Shown: positions 51,235 through 59,522 of the stretch, one piece after another
Numbering within the stretch: position 1 is the first letter of the stretch
How the letters are laid out: each line of letters opens with the position of its first letter
Assembly: GCF_047461615.1 (NCBI RefSeq)
Contig: NZ_JANSHI010000003.1
Coordinates: 62,001-126,000 of the forward strand
DNA length: 64,000 bases
Direction of reading: 5' to 3'
From: Thermostichus sp047461615
GTDB lineage: Bacteria; Cyanobacteriota; Cyanobacteriia; Thermostichales; Thermostichaceae
The notes under the pieces: model-generated
Told to the model about the DNA's origin: nothing
The model's database searches: none
The model's input: the letters and a program-made list of their open reading frames with translations, nothing else
Translations under genes and position numbers: made by a program

Positions 51235-51660
51235 ATGGTATGGCCTTGGCTTGCCTTTGGCTTGCTTCTGGTTGCCTCTGAGCTGTTTTTGCCGGGACTG
51301 GTGGCTGGTCCAACGGGTGTGGCGGCGCTGGGGGCTGCTCTTTTGGCTTATTGGGGGCTGCCGGCTTGGGCCCAGTTCTTGGCCTGGGTGCTGCTCTCGA
51401 TTGCGCTGATCCTCCTCAGCCAACGCCTGGTACCTAAGGGCCCGGCCCAGTTGGAGGATATCCTGAAAGAATCGCGGGAAGCGCGGGCAGTTACAGCCAT
51501 TCCGCCAGGGAAGCAGGGGCGAGTCTCCTATCTTGGCTCCACCTGGAACGCCAAATGCAGTATTCCTGACGTGGAGATCCAACCCGGCCAGGAGGTATAC
51601 GTGGTCGATCGCAAGGGCAATACCCTCATTGTGATGCCAAACCAGCTGCTTGAATCTTGA
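51235..51660 (+). CDS. NfeD-like membrane protein
   Basis: About 141 residues: three hydrophobic segments (WPWLAFGLLLVASELFLPGL and following) and a soluble OB-like domain GKQGRVSYLG with EVYVVDRKGNTLIV, the NfeD fold. NfeD proteins partner stomatin-like slipins; none is adjacent. ATG 51235 preferred over GTG 51193. Confidence 0.75.
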   Translation: MVWPWLAFGLLLVASELFLPGLVAGPTGVAALGAALLAYWGLPAWAQFLAWVLLSIALILLSQRLVPKGPAQLEDILKESREARAVTAIPPGKQGRVSYLGSTWNAKCSIPDVEIQPGQEVYVVDRKGNTLIVMPNQLLES

Positions 51661-51680
51661 GGCTTGGAGCTCTCTGGCAT

Positions 51681-52136
51681 TTAGGGCTCCTCGTAAATCC
51701 AGCTTTGGGCAGCAGGGATCCAGTTCACCAGCTCGGAATCTCGGAACCAGAGGGCAATCTCCCGCTGGGCGGTTTCCGGGCCATCAGATCCATGGACAAG
51801 GTTGCGGCCAATGTCAATACCAAAGTCGCCGCGGATGGTGCCTGGCTCGGCTTCTAGGGGATTGGTTTTGCCGATCAGCTTACGAGCAGCAGCAATCACC
51901 CCTTTGCCCTGCCAAACCATAGCCACCACCGGCCCCGAGGTAATAAACTTGACCAAACTGGGGAAGAAGGGGCGCTCCCTGTGTTCAGCATAGTGGGCTT
52001 CTGCCAGCTCTTGGCTTACCTGCACCAGCTTCAGGCCTACCAATTGGTAGCCCCGACTTTCCAGGCGCTGGATGATGGTGCCCACTAGACCCCGCTGCAC
52101 GCCGTCCGGCTTGATGGCGATAAAGGTGCGCTCCAT
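51681..52136 (-). CDS. ndk: Nucleoside diphosphate kinase
   Basis: Balances NTP pools by transferring phosphate through a His. 151 residues; FIAIKPDGVQRGLVG at the start, phospho-His in NLVHGSDGPE. Convergent with the NfeD-like gene, 20 bp apart. Confidence 0.98.
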   Translation of the reverse strand: MERTFIAIKPDGVQRGLVGTIIQRLESRGYQLVGLKLVQVSQELAEAHYAEHRERPFFPSLVKFITSGPVVAMVWQGKGVIAAARKLIGKTNPLEAEPGTIRGDFGIDIGRNLVHGSDGPETAQREIALWFRDSELVNWIPAAQSWIYEEP

Positions 52137-52224
52137 GGGATCTCCCCTTGTTGTTACCTATCTTCACCGTTATCCTTGTACCGGATCGGGGATCCCGAGC
52201 GCAAGGGAGCAAAATTAGCGCTTT

Positions 52225-52896
52225 TTACGCGCCCACCACTGCCAAGATCAGGAAGGCAGCCCCCACCACTGTAATCGCCCAGCCGGCCCAGCGAGTTAAG
52301 CCAGGGATCCGCAACCCCCAGCGTTCTGCTGCCCAAAGGGCCAGGAGAGCTACCCCATACTGGACGGTGCTCAACCCCAGTAGATATCCCACCCAAGGCA
52401 TGGGTTGGGCGCCGATAATGGTTTCGGCGTAGGCATAGCCATGGAATAGCCCCGCCAGGGATCCCCCTATTAGCAAGAGCCAACTTGGGATCTGCCGCGG
52501 TTGCACCAGCAGCAAGCCGAAGAGAACCACGGAAGAGGCAATGGCCAGCTCCGTCAGTCCCAGGGGGTCCCAGCCGGCCAGGTGGATCCCAGTGCCCACC
52601 AGACCTGCCAACACAAAGCCCAAAGGGATCCCGTAGCGCCAGGGCTGCCCCGCCGCCACAAGACCGATGACCACGACGAAGGCCAGGTGATCCAAGCCAA
52701 TGACAGGGTGAGCCAGCCCGGAGAGAAATCCCTCCCAGGCCGTTGCAGGCAGTTTCCCTCCCAGGGCGTGGTGGGCAAAAGCCGGCGAAAAAAACCCCGT
52801 AACTGCCAGTGCACCCCCAGCAGCGGCAAAGCTGGGGATCCCTTCCTTCCGCCACCGCCCAAGCGGCGATGGGACTTGCTGCCACAGCCAGGACAT
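52225..52896 (-). CDS. HupE/UreJ family nickel/cobalt permease
   Basis: 223 residues with about seven membrane segments; signal-like N terminus ending FSPAFAHH. The family motifs HPVIGLDHLAF and LFHGYAYAE are present. HupE/UreJ members take up nickel or cobalt; no hydrogenase, urease or B12 gene or riboswitch is nearby, so the metal is not decided. Possible relation to the InrS-like sensor at 17215 is speculative. Confidence 0.85.
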   Translation of the reverse strand: MSWLWQQVPSPLGRWRKEGIPSFAAAGGALAVTGFFSPAFAHHALGGKLPATAWEGFLSGLAHPVIGLDHLAFVVVIGLVAAGQPWRYGIPLGFVLAGLVGTGIHLAGWDPLGLTELAIASSVVLFGLLLVQPRQIPSWLLLIGGSLAGLFHGYAYAETIIGAQPMPWVGYLLGLSTVQYGVALLALWAAERWGLRIPGLTRWAGWAITVVGAAFLILAVVGA

Positions 52897-52945
52897 GCTT
52901 TTGGACCTCCCTGAGTTCTCTCAATAGCTGCCCAGACCTCCCAGT

Positions 52946-53458
52946 CTAGGAGCGCTCTCTGTACCCCTGCAGGTTCTCCGGCTCAAATTGGCGCAAGATC
53001 CGCGTGGCCTCGCGGAGGCGGGTTTCATTCTCTTCCTCCACAATGAGTACGTACTTACCCGCATTGAGGCGGTTGCGGTAGGCCAAGGCATCGCCGGAGC
53101 CACTGGTCAGGCCCACCCCGCCCCCCACAAAAAAGCTGCCCATGGCCCCGCCCAGGGCACCCAACAGGCCGCCGATCAGGTGGTTGCCTATAGGTCCCGC
53201 CCAGGCAAAGGTATCCAAACCACTCAAAACGCTAAACCCCACCCCCGCCAAAAAGCCAAAGGGCACTAGCCAAATGGCCAGGCGCTGCATCTGGCGGCGC
53301 GCGGCTTGGGCCGGGTCGATTAGCCCAAACTCTTCCACAGTTTTGTAGCCCCGCCCCAGTAGGTGCAATCGCTCCAGGGGGAAACCGGCCTGTTCCAGGG
53401 CGCTGTAGGCCGCCTCGGCAGCCAGGCGATCCGGCAGTACCGCAATTAGGTAGCTCAT
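52946..53458 (-). CDS. Cyanobacterial membrane protein, function unknown
   Basis: 170 residues: an N-terminal beta-alpha strand (LIAVLPDRLAAEAAYSALEQAGFPLERL) like a general-stress (GlsB/17M-type) fold, a Gly-rich membrane hairpin about 83-120, and a C-terminal beta strand GKYVLIVEE. Separated from the HupE gene by about 50 bp. Not identified. Confidence 0.6.
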   Translation of the reverse strand: MSYLIAVLPDRLAAEAAYSALEQAGFPLERLHLLGRGYKTVEEFGLIDPAQAARRQMQRLAIWLVPFGFLAGVGFSVLSGLDTFAWAGPIGNHLIGGLLGALGGAMGSFFVGGGVGLTSGSGDALAYRNRLNAGKYVLIVEEENETRLREATRILRQFEPENLQGYRERS

Positions 53459-53524
53459 AGGTTAAAGGGTCGGTGCCCGTCATCAGCCAATTCCATTGTC
53501 TACAGAGTTTAGGGAGGGATCCCT

Positions 53525-53845
53525 GTGAGCCTCTACCAGCGCTTCTATGAAGTCGTGCGGCGGATCCCGCCGGGGCGTGTAGCTACCTATGGGCAGGTGG
53601 CGCGGCTTGCCGGCTGTCCTGGCTATGCCCGACAGGTGGGCTATGCCCTGTTTCGCCTGCAAGGTCAAGAGACCGACATCCCCTGGCATCGGGTAATCAA
53701 CGCCCAAGGGCGCATTTCCTACTCCCCCTTTCGCCTTGGCTACGACGACTTGCAAAAAGTCCTACTCCAAGCTGAAGGGATCCCCTTTGACGCCGAAGGT
53801 CGGGTGGATCTGCAGCAGTTTGGCTGGGATCCCCGGGAAGCTTAA
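53525..53845 (+). CDS. Alkyltransferase-like (ATL) protein, non-catalytic MGMT relative
   Basis: 106 residues of the O6-methylguanine transferase fold. The normal active PCHR is PWHRVIN here, so the alkyl-acceptor Cys is Trp: an ATL that can bind alkylated DNA and signal nucleotide excision repair, but cannot dealkylate. Other family features (PPGRVATYGQVARLAG and the N-terminal strand YQRFYEVV) are intact. GTG 53525 start with GGAGG upstream. Confidence 0.85.
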   Translation: MSLYQRFYEVVRRIPPGRVATYGQVARLAGCPGYARQVGYALFRLQGQETDIPWHRVINAQGRISYSPFRLGYDDLQKVLLQAEGIPFDAEGRVDLQQFGWDPREA

Positions 53846-53932
53846 CCTGCGCTTGACCTAACCTTAAACAGGTCATACCGAAATCTCCTGTCCAGCCTTG
53901 GTAACGTGAAGGCGGATGCGTCTTGAGTGGTC

Positions 53933-55990
53933 ATGAAACCAGCTGGTCGTGCTCGAGGGGCTGCCCCTGCTGAGGGAGGGCTTCCAGCTTGGCTGAACGC
54001 TCTGGCCAAGTTCCTGCGGGTTGGGCTGTGCTGCTTGCTGCTGAGCCTGGCCAGCGCCTGCGGTACCACCGACAGTAGCTCAGTTCCTCCAGCCGGCGGC
54101 GGGGCAGGGTTTATCGCCTCAGATCCCAACGTTAGGCTCTCCTCTCAGCCGCCCGCTTTTACCCTGCAAATCCTACATGCCAGCGACTTGGAAGCCTCGA
54201 TCGCTGCCGTACAAGATGCGCCGCGCTTCTCGGCGGTGGTGAACGCTCTGCGCCCCCAATTCCCAAATACGGTGGTGCTCTCCAGCGGCGACAACTACAT
54301 TCCCAGCCCCTTCTACAACGCCAGCGCGGATCCCTCGCTGCGGGGCCGGTATGACCGCACCCCTGGCAAAGCCGACATGGAAATCCTCAACGCTATCGGT
54401 TTTGAGGCGGCTGCCTTTGGCAACCACGAGTTTGACCAAGGCACGCGCCAAATTCGCGACTTGATCCGACCCGACACCAGCCGCGGCTACGCAGGTGCCC
54501 GCTTTCCCTATTTGAGCGCCAACCTCAGCTTCAGCGGCACTGGTGAGTTGGCCAGCTCTGACTTTGCTGCCGATGGCCAAGAGGCCAGCTCCATCCGCGG
54601 CAAGATCGTCAAGACAGCAGTGATTACCGTGGGAGGAGAGCGAATCGGCCTGTTGGGAGCCACGACCACGCGCCTAGCTGCTATTTCTAGCCCTGGTCCT
54701 GAGGTGAGGGTGGAAGGCAGGGTGGACGACACCGACCAGGTCAATGCTGCCCTCATCCAAAACTTCGTTAACCAACTCACTGCGCAGGGCATCAATAAGA
54801 TCATCCTCCTAGCCCACCTGCAGCAACTCCAGAATGAGGTGACCCTGGCCACCCAGCTGCGGGATGTCGATGTCATCATTGCGGGTGGCTCCCACCGCGT
54901 CCTTGCCAAGCCCACTGACCGCCTGCGCCCCGAGGATGTGCGCACGGGCGACTACCCCATTTTGCGCACCTCGGCTAGCGGTCAGCCGGTGGCAGTGGTG
55001 AACACCGGCGCCAACTACCGTTACGTGGGCCGCTTGGTGGTTAGCTTCGACGCCAACGGGGTGATTGCCCGCATCGATCCGGTGAGCGGCGCCTACGCCA
55101 CCGATGACCAAGGGGTGGCAGCCGTGCGCGGCACTCCCAATCCCGAGGTGGTGCGGATTGCCAACGAGATCGGCAGCATCATCCGCGCCAAGGATGGCCG
55201 TACCTTTGGCTCTACCACCCAATTCCTCAACGGCCTGCGGGCCGAGGTGCGCACTGAGGAAACCAACTTGGGCAACCTCACGGCCGATGCCAACTTGGCC
55301 TACGCCAGAACTGTTGACCCCACCACCGTCATCTCCCTCAAAAACGGCGGCGGCATTCGCGCTCCCATTGGAGCTACCACCGGCGGCGGCGGCGGCGAGC
55401 CAGTACGGCGGATCCCTCCGGTGGCCAACCCTGAGGCTGGCAAGCAGGCGGGCCAAATTTCGCAATTGGATATTGAAACTGCTCTTGCTTTCAACAACGG
55501 CCTGTCCTTGGTGACTGTCACCGCCGAGGAGCTCAAGCAGATAGTAGAACATGGGGTGGCCCAAACCCAGCCGGGAGCTACACCGGGCCGCTTCCCGCAG
55601 ATTGGCGGCTTTGCCTTCAGCTTCGATCCCTCGCGGCCACCGGGATCCCGCGTCATCTCCCTGCGGGTGGATACGCCCAGGGGCCCGGATGTGGTGGTGC
55701 GCAACGGCCAGTTGCAGGGTGATCCCCGCCGTACCTTCCGCATGGTGACGCTGGACTTCTTGGCCAACGGTGGGGATGACTATCCCTTCCCGCGCCTGTC
55801 CAACCCCAACCGGGTGAACTTGGCCCCCGGCTCCGGCCTCACCTTCGATACCCCTGGCAGCGAGCAGGACGCTCTGGCTCGGTACTTGCGGCAGATCGGC
55901 GTGTTTACCCAAGCCGACACCCCGGCTGCCCAGGATACCCGCATCCAGAACCTCTCGGTGCGCCAGGATACGGTGCTGCAGGGTTTGTAG
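53933..55990 (+). CDS. Exported lipoprotein 5'-nucleotidase-type metallophosphatase
   Basis: 685 residues. Signal peptide with lipobox LASAC (Cys about 43). Metallophosphatase domain: ILHASDLEAS (the usual DxH has Glu), VLSSGDNY, AFGNHEFDQG, ILLAHLQQ and IAGGSHRVL. Then a 5'-nucleotidase C-terminal domain with NLGNLTADANLAY and AFNNGLSLVTVTAEELKQIVEHGV. Probably phosphate scavenging at the cell surface. The DLE variant at the first metal site is seen in the family's bacterial branch. Substrate inferred. Confidence 0.85.
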   Translation: MKPAGRARGAAPAEGGLPAWLNALAKFLRVGLCCLLLSLASACGTTDSSSVPPAGGGAGFIASDPNVRLSSQPPAFTLQILHASDLEASIAAVQDAPRFSAVVNALRPQFPNTVVLSSGDNYIPSPFYNASADPSLRGRYDRTPGKADMEILNAIGFEAAAFGNHEFDQGTRQIRDLIRPDTSRGYAGARFPYLSANLSFSGTGELASSDFAADGQEASSIRGKIVKTAVITVGGERIGLLGATTTRLAAISSPGPEVRVEGRVDDTDQVNAALIQNFVNQLTAQGINKIILLAHLQQLQNEVTLATQLRDVDVIIAGGSHRVLAKPTDRLRPEDVRTGDYPILRTSASGQPVAVVNTGANYRYVGRLVVSFDANGVIARIDPVSGAYATDDQGVAAVRGTPNPEVVRIANEIGSIIRAKDGRTFGSTTQFLNGLRAEVRTEETNLGNLTADANLAYARTVDPTTVISLKNGGGIRAPIGATTGGGGGEPVRRIPPVANPEAGKQAGQISQLDIETALAFNNGLSLVTVTAEELKQIVEHGVAQTQPGATPGRFPQIGGFAFSFDPSRPPGSRVISLRVDTPRGPDVVVRNGQLQGDPRRTFRMVTLDFLANGGDDYPFPRLSNPNRVNLAPGSGLTFDTPGSEQDALARYLRQIGVFTQADTPAAQDTRIQNLSVRQDTVLQGL

Positions 55991-56099
55991 TCGGAGCCGG
56001 TTCAGGCACGCTGCCCCTTCCCTAGGTGGGGAGGGGGTTAGCATTGGATTGGAATTACACTACTATCGAGCAAAACCCACCTTCCCTCCTCTCGCCCCC

Positions 56100-56627
56100 A
56101 TGACCCTGGAAACGTTTTTTACTCAGCTTAACGACAACGGCTTGACGATTGCCCTCTTGCTCTTTGCTGCCCCCTGGTTGGTTTGGGTTCTCTGTCACTG
56201 GATCCCTGGGCAGTGGGAAGAGCCGTTTCTGCTCAGCCTAAACCTCGGCTTGGCAGCGGTAAGCCTTGTCTTCTGGGCGGGTTACTTGGCCTACGCCACC
56301 AACACAGCCGGCTGGGCAGCGGTGGTGAAGCAGGCGAATATGTTCCTGTTGCTGGTTCCTCCTTACTATTTCCTCGCCTCCATCTGGGTGGCCCGCCAGC
56401 GCATGCCCCTCTCGCGGGTGCCAGCTTTTCGCACGCTGCAAGGGATCGGCCTTTTAGCGGCAGCCTATCTGATTTTTTCTTGGCTCAGCCGCCGGGTTTA
56501 TGTTGTCTTCTTTTCCTACCTACCCTTCTCGACTTTCCTGTGGATCCTGGCGGGGCTGTTGGGGGTAGCCTACATTGGCTATCGCCTCCTCCTCGGGGAT
56601 CCACCCCGGTACCCGCCCGAAAGCTGA
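56100..56627 (+). CDS. Four-helix cyanobacterial membrane protein, function unknown
   Basis: 175 residues with at least four hydrophobic segments, Trp- and Tyr-rich (LLLFAAPWLVWVLCHW; FLLLVPPYYFLASIWVA), and a Pro-rich tail. ATG 56100 chosen over in-frame 56049. Not recognised. The GUN4 gene follows on the same strand. Confidence 0.55.
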   Translation: MTLETFFTQLNDNGLTIALLLFAAPWLVWVLCHWIPGQWEEPFLLSLNLGLAAVSLVFWAGYLAYATNTAGWAAVVKQANMFLLLVPPYYFLASIWVARQRMPLSRVPAFRTLQGIGLLAAAYLIFSWLSRRVYVVFFSYLPFSTFLWILAGLLGVAYIGYRLLLGDPPRYPPES

Positions 56628-56667
56628 GGGGACTAAGATATCGAGGAAGACCTTTGGCAGCTGGGCA

Positions 56668-57126
56668 ATGGTAACCGTCCCTCTGATCTCAGCCCTGAAC
56701 ATCGACTACCGGCCTTTGCAGGAGTTGTTGTCGGCGGGAGCCTGGCGGGAGGCGGATCGCCTAAGTCTGCAACTATTGTGTCGCGCAGCAGGAGAGGGGG
56801 CAGTGCGGCGGGGCTGGCTGTATTTTTCCGAGGTGAGCCGGATCCCGGCAGAGGATCTGCGCACCATCGATCGCCTCTGGCGGGCAGCTTCCGGAGATCG
56901 CTTTGGCTACTCGGTGCAGCGGCAGCTATGGCTGGGGGTAAATCGCAATTGGGAGCGCTTTTGGTCGCTCATTGGCTGGAAGCAAGGCTACCACTGGACC
57001 CGCTACCCTGACGAGTTTACCTGGGATCTGTCTGCCCCCAAGGGCCACCTGCCCCTTTCCAACCAACTGCGGGGGGTGCGGGTGTTGGAGGAGTTACTCA
57101 CCCACAGGGCTTGGGAAGAATCTTAA
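56668..57126 (+). CDS. GUN4 domain protein, core only
   Basis: 152 residues matching the GUN4 porphyrin-binding domain: YRPLQELLSAGAWREAD, IPAEDLRTIDRLWRAAS, RFGYSVQRQLW and LPLSNQLRGVRVL. Gun4 stimulates Mg-chelatase in chlorophyll synthesis. Typical cyanobacterial Gun4 has an extra N-terminal helical bundle of about 80 residues that is missing here, so this may be a paralogue with another task. DUF1995 gene follows 13 bp later. Confidence 0.85.
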   Translation: MVTVPLISALNIDYRPLQELLSAGAWREADRLSLQLLCRAAGEGAVRRGWLYFSEVSRIPAEDLRTIDRLWRAASGDRFGYSVQRQLWLGVNRNWERFWSLIGWKQGYHWTRYPDEFTWDLSAPKGHLPLSNQLRGVRVLEELLTHRAWEES

Positions 57127-57139
57127 GTTGGATTGACCT

Positions 57140-57847
57140 GTGACCGAGCACCTACAACTAGCCCAATTTCCTAATTTACCTGTCGACCTAGCCCAGGCCT
57201 GTGAGCAGGCCATCCAGGCCACACAGCTGGCCATACAAGCAGGGTATCGCCGCCTGCTCATCGAGATCCTCGCTCCGGAGATTAAGCCAGAAGTCTTGGC
57301 TCGTCCGTTCTTGCAGTTGCTCCAGCCACCGGCCTTGGTGTTGTTTAGTGATGCCGGCGGAGCAGCGCTGGCCCAGCGGGAGTGGGGATCCCTGCCCGAA
57401 GGAGTGGAACTGCAGAGCCTAACGGCCCGTACCCAGCCCACCCCAGAACAGAGCCTTCTCTTCGTCATGCCCGCCGTCTACAACTTGGATCAGGTGGAGC
57501 GGGTTTGCCAGGCGGTCAGCAGCAGGGATCCCAAGCCCGTTGTTCTCCTCAACCCGCAGCTCCAGGATGCGGCCACGGTAGGAGTAGGGTTAGCCGGTCG
57601 GCGGCTGCGCCAACGCTTCCTGAGTACCTTTGAGACCAGCTACTACCTGCGCTCGCTGGCGGAAGGGGCTCTGTTCCGCGCCTATCCGGATCCCTGGAGC
57701 GTGTGGCAGCAGGAGGAGTCCGGCCTCTACAGCGTCCTCCAGACCTTTAGAGCCCGGCCCAGTGGCGAAGAAGTGGCCGAGCTGTTCCAGGCTCGCCGAA
57801 AAGGAACTCCCTGGTGGAGCTGGCGGCGCTGGTTGGGATTCCTCTGA
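57140..57847 (+). CDS. DUF1995 family protein
   Basis: 235 residues of the cyanobacterial/plastid DUF1995 family; a plant member (LPA3) helps photosystem II assembly. Seen: YRRLLIEILAPEIKPEV, LFVMPAVYNLDQVERV, VVLLNPQL and FETSYYLRSL. GTG start. Possibly co-transcribed with the GUN4 gene. Confidence 0.78.
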   Translation: MTEHLQLAQFPNLPVDLAQACEQAIQATQLAIQAGYRRLLIEILAPEIKPEVLARPFLQLLQPPALVLFSDAGGAALAQREWGSLPEGVELQSLTARTQPTPEQSLLFVMPAVYNLDQVERVCQAVSSRDPKPVVLLNPQLQDAATVGVGLAGRRLRQRFLSTFETSYYLRSLAEGALFRAYPDPWSVWQQEESGLYSVLQTFRARPSGEEVAELFQARRKGTPWWSWRRWLGFL

Positions 57848-58099
57848 AAGCCGTTTGCGGCCCCGACTAGACCTCTGCTGGTTCTAGCCGACCGTAAGCC
57901 CCTTGCTGGTTTGGCCACCGACTTAGCCACAGCTTGTGGGGGAGCCACGCTCCCCAAAGTAGCCTCGCCATGGCTCCTGCCTAAAGCAGATGGGGATTGC
58001 CCCCTTTGCAAGCCCAACTTTGCCAGGAGCGAAGTTAAGATTAAGTTAGGCTCCTGAGGTTTTTATCTCTCCGGCCAAAGCGGCAATCTGGGAACAACG

Positions 58100-58588
58100 A
58101 TGCCTCTTGACAACCTGCGCGGACTCTATCAACAAGTTATTCTCGAGCGCTACAAAAAGCCTCGCAACTTTGGCAGGGTAAATCCAGTTCATCGCCACCA
58201 ACGTGGCCACAACCCCTCCTGTGGCGACACTATTGACCTCACTTTGCAACTGGATCCCAACCAGGAGCGGATCGTCGATATCAAATTCGAGGGAGAAGGT
58301 TGTGCTATTGCTCTGGCTTCCGCCGATTTGATGGCTGATGCTGTGCGGGGGCGTACCATCCCCGAAGCTCTACAGTTGGTGGAGCGCTTCCAGGCCATGA
58401 TGCGGGGCGGCGAAGAGTTCCCTCGGGAGTATCGCTCCCTCAATGCCATGAAGGGAGTCGCCCAGTTCCCAGTGCGCATCAAGTGTGCCAACCTGGCTTG
58501 GCATGCTCTCAAACATGCGCTGCAATCCCCTGCAACCGATGACTCTGTAGAGGAGCCAGGTTTTGTTAGCAACGAAAGCATTGACTGA
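58100..58588 (+). CDS. sufU: SufU-like iron-sulfur scaffold protein
   Basis: 162-residue NifU-N/IscU fold of the SufU type: YKKPRNFG, NPSCGDTIDL, GEGCAIALAS and KCANLAWHA hold the three Cys plus Asp. In Gram-positives SufU is a Zn-dependent sulfur acceptor for SufS; the role in cyanobacteria, alongside NfuA, is less known. No suf genes adjacent. Confidence 0.9.
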   Translation: MPLDNLRGLYQQVILERYKKPRNFGRVNPVHRHQRGHNPSCGDTIDLTLQLDPNQERIVDIKFEGEGCAIALASADLMADAVRGRTIPEALQLVERFQAMMRGGEEFPREYRSLNAMKGVAQFPVRIKCANLAWHALKHALQSPATDDSVEEPGFVSNESID

Positions 58589-58799
58589 ATCCTCATGGCT
58601 CAAACCGATAAATCTTAACTTGCAGTGAGACCTTAGCTGCCCCAAGAGCGCAGAGGGAGGCAACTAGAACTGCTCAAAGTTGAAGGCAAGGCTGCTCGGC
58701 TTGGAAAAAGAGCCGGAACTTTAACTGGATAAAATGTAGAGGAAACAGGCTGGGTAGCGCGGAAGGGCTGTGAGCCTCTATCTAACAGGGGATTTTGCG

Positions 58800-59393
58800 A
58801 TGAGAGCCATTTTAGTAGCAGCCGCAATTGGTTTAACCGGGATCCCTGGGCTAGTCTCTTTGCCGGTGAAGGCGCAGGCCCTTTTCGAGTTGGGAACCTA
58901 CCGCCTTGATCAGGGGACCATTATCCCCGTCGGCAGCCTCAGCAGCGAAGGGCCGCAGTACTTTTATCCAGACACCATCTATCCTCTGGAGGTGGCTGTT
59001 ACTCAGAACATTTTCGACAGCCAGGGGCGTTTAGTAATCCCAGCCGGCAGTCGCGTTTTCGGACAAATGGAGCCAGCCCCCGGTGGATCCCGCTTTGTGG
59101 CCACCTCCATTGTCCTTGGCGGTCGCACCTATAGCCTGCGGGCTTCTTCCAGCGTCCTTCCCGACGAGAAGGATCCCCGGCAGTACACACCTAGGGCCAT
59201 TGCCGAAGATGCAGCTATCGGGGCAGCCGCTGGCGTGTTGCTGGGGGCCCTCACAGGCAACCTCTCGCCAGGTAACGTTCTGGGGGGCGCGGTAGCTGGA
59301 GTAGTGGTGGGGAATGTTACCGCTCCCCAGGTAGTGGTGCTGCGTCCTGGTCAGTCTTTTTATTTGACCTTAGAAGCTCCGCTGGCTTTGTAG
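58800..59393 (+). CDS. Exported TrbI/VirB10-like fold protein
   Basis: 197 residues with a signal peptide (AAAIGLTGIPGLVSLPVKAQA). The body has VIPAGSRVFGQMEP (typical of VirB10/TrbI C-terminal beta barrels) and Gly-rich GGAVAGVVVGNVTAP. No other secretion genes nearby, so function is unknown. ATG 58800 chosen. Confidence 0.5.
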   Translation: MRAILVAAAIGLTGIPGLVSLPVKAQALFELGTYRLDQGTIIPVGSLSSEGPQYFYPDTIYPLEVAVTQNIFDSQGRLVIPAGSRVFGQMEPAPGGSRFVATSIVLGGRTYSLRASSSVLPDEKDPRQYTPRAIAEDAAIGAAAGVLLGALTGNLSPGNVLGGAVAGVVVGNVTAPQVVVLRPGQSFYLTLEAPLAL

Positions 59394-59522
59394 GATTGGT
59401 GGACGTTGCTTCATCTAGCCAGCTAGGGGATCCCTCTAGCCCAGTGGTAGGGGGAAGCTAAAGGCAGCGCAAGCCCCGGCATTTACGCCCAGCGCTCTGC
59501 CCCAATGGAGGAACCTCAGACT

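Noticed and set aside
54809..56044. 411-residue minus-strand frame
   Set aside because: Antisense of the nucleotidase gene, no recognisable domain, extreme Gly/Ala/His bias.
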